NCBI GenBank assembly: GCA_963714875.1
Contig: CAVQQI010000002.1
Span: 62,001-126,000, forward strand
Direction of reading: 5' to 3'
From: JBAOHV01 sp963714875
GTDB lineage: Bacteria > Actinomycetota > Acidimicrobiia > Acidimicrobiales > Microtrichaceae
DNA: 64,000 nt
Below, in pieces: positions 61,317 to 64,000 of this stretch (position 1 is the stretch's first letter; every line of letters starts with the position of its first letter). The position numbers and the translations under genes were made by a program. The notes below the pieces were generated by a model. The model did not search any database. It had not been told where the DNA came from and saw nothing but the letters and a program-made list of their open reading frames with translations.

Positions 61317-62119
61317 CCGTTCCCCACGTTCCTATCCCCCCGTCGGCGACCCTGACCGCCTGGACGCCATCATGGGTCGCGGCCGGTCGCTGCGGCGTCG
61401 CCGTCAGCTGATGTCGGCCGGCGCGGGTGCCGGCGGCGCCCTGGCGGTCGTGCTGGTCGCCGTGCTCGTGTTCGGCAACGGCTCCGGTTCGAACGAGGGC
61501 ATCGTCGCCGACGACCCGGACACGACGACCACGACCACCACCACCACGACGGTGGCCCCGCACCACCCAGGTGATGCAGGTGGAGCTGCTCGATGACGCA
61601 CCCGCACGGATCCGTGTGACCGACCCTGCACAACCCGTGGGCGAGGGCACCCAGCAGTGCGTGACCGTGTCGGTCTACGACGCCGCGACCGCAGCGCAGG
61701 GATCCCGCGGCGAGATCTCGACCTCGGCGGTGGCCGAGGGCACTGCGTGTGCACCCGGACTCTCCGAGGGCGGCACCGCGGACGTCGAGGTGCGCTCCAC
61801 CACCGGCGGCAACGCCGGCAACCCCGACGGTGATGGCTCGGACGTCGGTGCCGAGGTCGGGGCGGACCTCGGCACCGGGTCCCCGGTCGAGATCGGCTGT
61901 GCCGCGGTGATCAACCGGCCGGCGCCGGAGGCCGTGGCAGATGATCGGACCCAGCTCGGGGTGACCACCTTCTCGGTGCTCGCGACCGACCTGCCCGCAG
62001 CGTCGTACCGGGTCGTGGTCAGCGCGGTGTCGGGCATCGGCGACGGCTGCGCCCCCGAGCAGCCCGAGTTCGAGCGCGAGAACGTCGCCGAGACCGACGG
62101 CACACTCCAACTGCCCTGA
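61309..62119 (+). CDS. Membrane partner of the ECF sigma factor (possible anti-sigma), one probable base insertion
   Basis: ATG at 61309 overlaps the sigma gene by eight bases. A cytoplasmic N-terminus of about 30 residues ends in RSLRRRRQL, then one membrane segment (AGGALAVVLVAVLVFG), then a linker of consecutive threonines from a near-repeat of ACC/ACG codons. Close to 61560 the frame shifts: VAP is followed in another frame by TTQVMQVELLDDAPARIRV and an external domain with several cysteines, ending at 62119. One extra C explains it, giving 269 residues. The cytoplasmic part lacks the HxxxCxxC zinc motif of common anti-sigma factors, so the role is inferred only from position. Confidence 0.75.
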
Positions 62120-62143
62120 GCGAGCACGAATCACGTTCACCCG

Positions 62144-63526
62144 GTGGCAGAGTGGTCCGATGCCACGCGCCGCCCGAGACCTGACGTGATCCCGCCCCTC
62201 TCGAGCGCAGGGGCCTCGCTCTCCTCGGGCACCCGACGAGCCTGGAGCGACACGCTGAGGAAGGCAGCGCAGTGGGCCGACGAGCGCGACGCGGATGCCG
62301 GCGCCGACACCCCTGCCGCTGTGGCGTGGTGGGCGGCGACGAAGGCCGGGCTCGGACTCGCCGCCGCACCGCTGACGCTGCCCACGCTGACCGCGGCCGC
62401 GGCGCACGCGACCCGCATCGCGAACGACCGCATCACCCGGTTCCCCGACCACCTCCACGCACTCGCCGAGGGCCGCGAGCCACCGCTGCCCGGTCACCGA
62501 ACGCTGCGACGCCCCGCTGGCGAGCGCTACCTGATCACCTCGGACCTGCACCGCTGCATCCCCGGCCGACTGGACTGGCCCGGTCGCCAGGGCGTCAAGG
62601 ACCTGTACCTGGCGGTGATCGCCGGGTACGCGCAGGAGGGGTGGCACCTGATCGAGAACGGCGACGTCGAGGACTTCTGGATGGTCGGCGGATCGACCTG
62701 GGGAGCGGTCTACGACGTCGCGTACCTGACCGGATCCGCCATCGGCCCAGGACGGACGGGCGCTCGCCGACAGGTGTTGACCGAGCAGCTCGATCGCATC
62801 GTCGCCAACAACGCCGAGATCTACGACCTGCTGCGAGAGGGCTACGGACGCGACGGGCGCTACCACCGCACCATGGGCAACCACGACGACGTCTACGCCG
62901 ACCCGGGCCTGGTCGAACGACTCGGCCACCACCTGCCCGGGGTCGAGGTCGCGGACACGATCCTGTTGTCGGACGCGCCGCAGGACACCGGCATCGCCGA
63001 GGTCGATGCCGTCGTGGCACACGGGCACCTGACCGACCCGTGGAACGGCCACGGGTTCGCGACGCTCGGGCACTACGTCACCTGGCTCGCCACCGGACTG
63101 GACGACCTGCCTGGCGCTCGTCGCATGGAGCAGCTCCCCATGGATGGGCTCTCACGGCTGTTGGACGGCCGTGCCCGCAACCGCCTCATCCAGATCGGTT
63201 CGCGCTACGGCGGCAACCGCCGTTTCGACAGCCTGGACGAGGAGCGTCTGTTCGCTGCGCTGCGCGAGGACGAACCGCAGGACAGCTGGCCCTGGCTCGT
63301 CTACGGCCACACCCACTTCCCCATGCTGCGCCCGCTCGACTCGCAGGACCGCCCGGTGCGCTACGCCAACTCCGGCTGCGGGGTGCTGAACGGCGCGATC
63401 AGCGCACTCGAGTGGGACAACTCCGACCCTGAGCACCCGCTGCGGCTCGTGGTGTGGCGCTCGACCCCCGACGGTCCTCGACGCATCGAGCTGGTGCCCG
63501 ACGGGGAGTCGCTGCAGCCGGTCTGA
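62144..63526 (+). CDS. Metallophosphoesterase
   Basis: 460 residues, GTG at 62144; GTG at 62186 is an alternative. The N-terminal 130 residues are helical and Ala-rich. All metal-binding blocks of the calcineurin-like fold follow: YLITSDLHR, ENGDVEDFW, MGNHDDVYAD, VVAHGHLTD and VYGHTHFPML. The unusual spacing and the large insert after ENGDVED (about 80 residues) resemble uncharacterised actinobacterial members. Substrate unknown. No signal peptide. Confidence 0.88.
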   Translation: MAEWSDATRRPRPDVIPPLSSAGASLSSGTRRAWSDTLRKAAQWADERDADAGADTPAAVAWWAATKAGLGLAAAPLTLPTLTAAAAHATRIANDRITRFPDHLHALAEGREPPLPGHRTLRRPAGERYLITSDLHRCIPGRLDWPGRQGVKDLYLAVIAGYAQEGWHLIENGDVEDFWMVGGSTWGAVYDVAYLTGSAIGPGRTGARRQVLTEQLDRIVANNAEIYDLLREGYGRDGRYHRTMGNHDDVYADPGLVERLGHHLPGVEVADTILLSDAPQDTGIAEVDAVVAHGHLTDPWNGHGFATLGHYVTWLATGLDDLPGARRMEQLPMDGLSRLLDGRARNRLIQIGSRYGGNRRFDSLDEERLFAALREDEPQDSWPWLVYGHTHFPMLRPLDSQDRPVRYANSGCGVLNGAISALEWDNSDPEHPLRLVVWRSTPDGPRRIELVPDGESLQPV

Positions 63527-63548
63527 GCTACGGCTGTCCGGACCGATC

Positions 63549-63986
63549 TCAGCGGCCGGTGTGACCGAAGCCGCCGTCGCCACGCTCGGTGTCGTCCAGC
63601 TCGTCGACCTCGACGAAGTCGACGTGCTCGACCGCCTGGATGACCAACTGCGCGATCCGCTCGCCGCGCTCGATCATGAACGCGTCGGCCGGATCGGTGT
63701 TGACCAGCAGCACCTTCAGCTCGCCGCGGTAGTCGGCGTCGATGAGCCCCGGGGTGTTCAGACAGGTCACACCGTGGCGCAGGGCGAGCCCGCTGCGTGG
63801 CTGGATGAACCCCGCGTAGCCCCGTGGGATGGCCACCGCGACGCCGGTGGGCACGAGCGCCCGACCACCGCCGGGCAGCAGGGTGACCGCCTCGGTGGCA
63901 CGCAGGTCGACCCCCGCATCGCCAGGCTTGGCGTAGGCCGGCAGCGGCAGTTCCGGATCGAGTCGACGCACGGGGACCTGGAGCAC
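63549..63986 (-). CDS. dut: Deoxyuridine 5'-triphosphate nucleotidohydrolase
   Basis: Hydrolyses dUTP to dUMP, keeping uracil out of DNA and supplying thymidylate synthesis. 145 residues. All five trimeric dUTPase motifs are present: DAGVDLRA, PRSGLALRHG, TPGLIDADYRGE, RGERIAQLVI and RGDGGFGHTGR. The last carries the phenylalanine that stacks on the base. GTG at 63986, only 14 bases from the window edge. Confidence 0.96.
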   Translation of the reverse strand: MLQVPVRRLDPELPLPAYAKPGDAGVDLRATEAVTLLPGGGRALVPTGVAVAIPRGYAGFIQPRSGLALRHGVTCLNTPGLIDADYRGELKVLLVNTDPADAFMIERGERIAQLVIQAVEHVDFVEVDELDDTERGDGGFGHTGR

Positions 63987-64000
63987 GCAGCGGAGGATAG

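Overview
The window is about 70% G+C, densely packed, and written in long same-strand runs whose genes overlap by GTGA or ATGA; many starts are GTG. It encodes mshA (mycothiol synthesis), a Rex repressor, an actinobacterial-type LexA box, DUF3039, DUF2804, DUF3558 and RsiG-like proteins, a DUF222/HNH endonuclease, a cobA-hemD fusion and a split cytochrome b complex. This points to Actinomycetota. The layout suggests a deep lineage such as Acidimicrobiia, but that last step is inference.

Region 1 (1-18400, minus strand) is one respiratory gene train. It starts with a small membrane protein and a double-cluster ferredoxin. Then come split cytochrome b (a b6-like part and a subunit-IV-like part), a Rieske protein, a diheme cytochrome c and a large unknown membrane protein. 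The complete complex I order nuoA to nuoL follows, with nuoL cut by the window edge. An 18-base Rex-type operator lies just upstream. A divergent cytochrome c gene (18666) shares this control region and carries the same N-terminal P-x-HLL-x-R motif as the cytochrome b subunit.

Region 2 (20000-31900, minus) is a Rex and tetrapyrrole operon: rex, a siroheme-type dehydrogenase, hemA, hemC, a cobA-hemD fusion, hemB and hemL. An unknown gene and pgi (glucose-6-phosphate isomerase) follow. It supplies the haem that region 1 needs, and Rex gives a plausible redox link. An acyl-CoA synthetase lies upstream of rex.

Region 3 (31900-44900) is mixed housekeeping: a secreted CAP protein, a SAM-cleaving DUF62 protein with an overlapping 29-residue membrane peptide, proC, the mshA-YbjN pair, an XRE regulator, an RsiG-like protein with a cyclic-di-GMP-binding signature, a CdsA-like membrane protein, a phosphoglycerate-mutase-family phosphatase, a thiolase, and a mycothiol-type DsbA relative.

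Region 4 (44800-55000) is the most unusual. An iron permease and cupredoxin pair sits behind an iron-box-like palindrome. Next come a PAP2 phosphatase and a lipoprotein gene that overlaps a gene for an exported protein with the fold of a contractile phage-tail sheath. No other tail or injection-system gene is in the window. An ABC exporter operon and a DUF222/HNH endonuclease with a LexA box across its start codon follow.

Region 5 (55000-64000) holds tRNA-Lys, a nitroreductase, a CSLREA lipoprotein, a GH38-like hydrolase with a MauE-like membrane protein, an ECF sigma factor with a membrane partner, a metallophosphoesterase and dut.

At least nine genes, including nuoC, nuoG and pgi, are interrupted by single-base shifts. 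In each, adding or removing one base restores a good protein. I read these mainly as sequence errors, and the feature spans for those genes cover the inferred intact gene.
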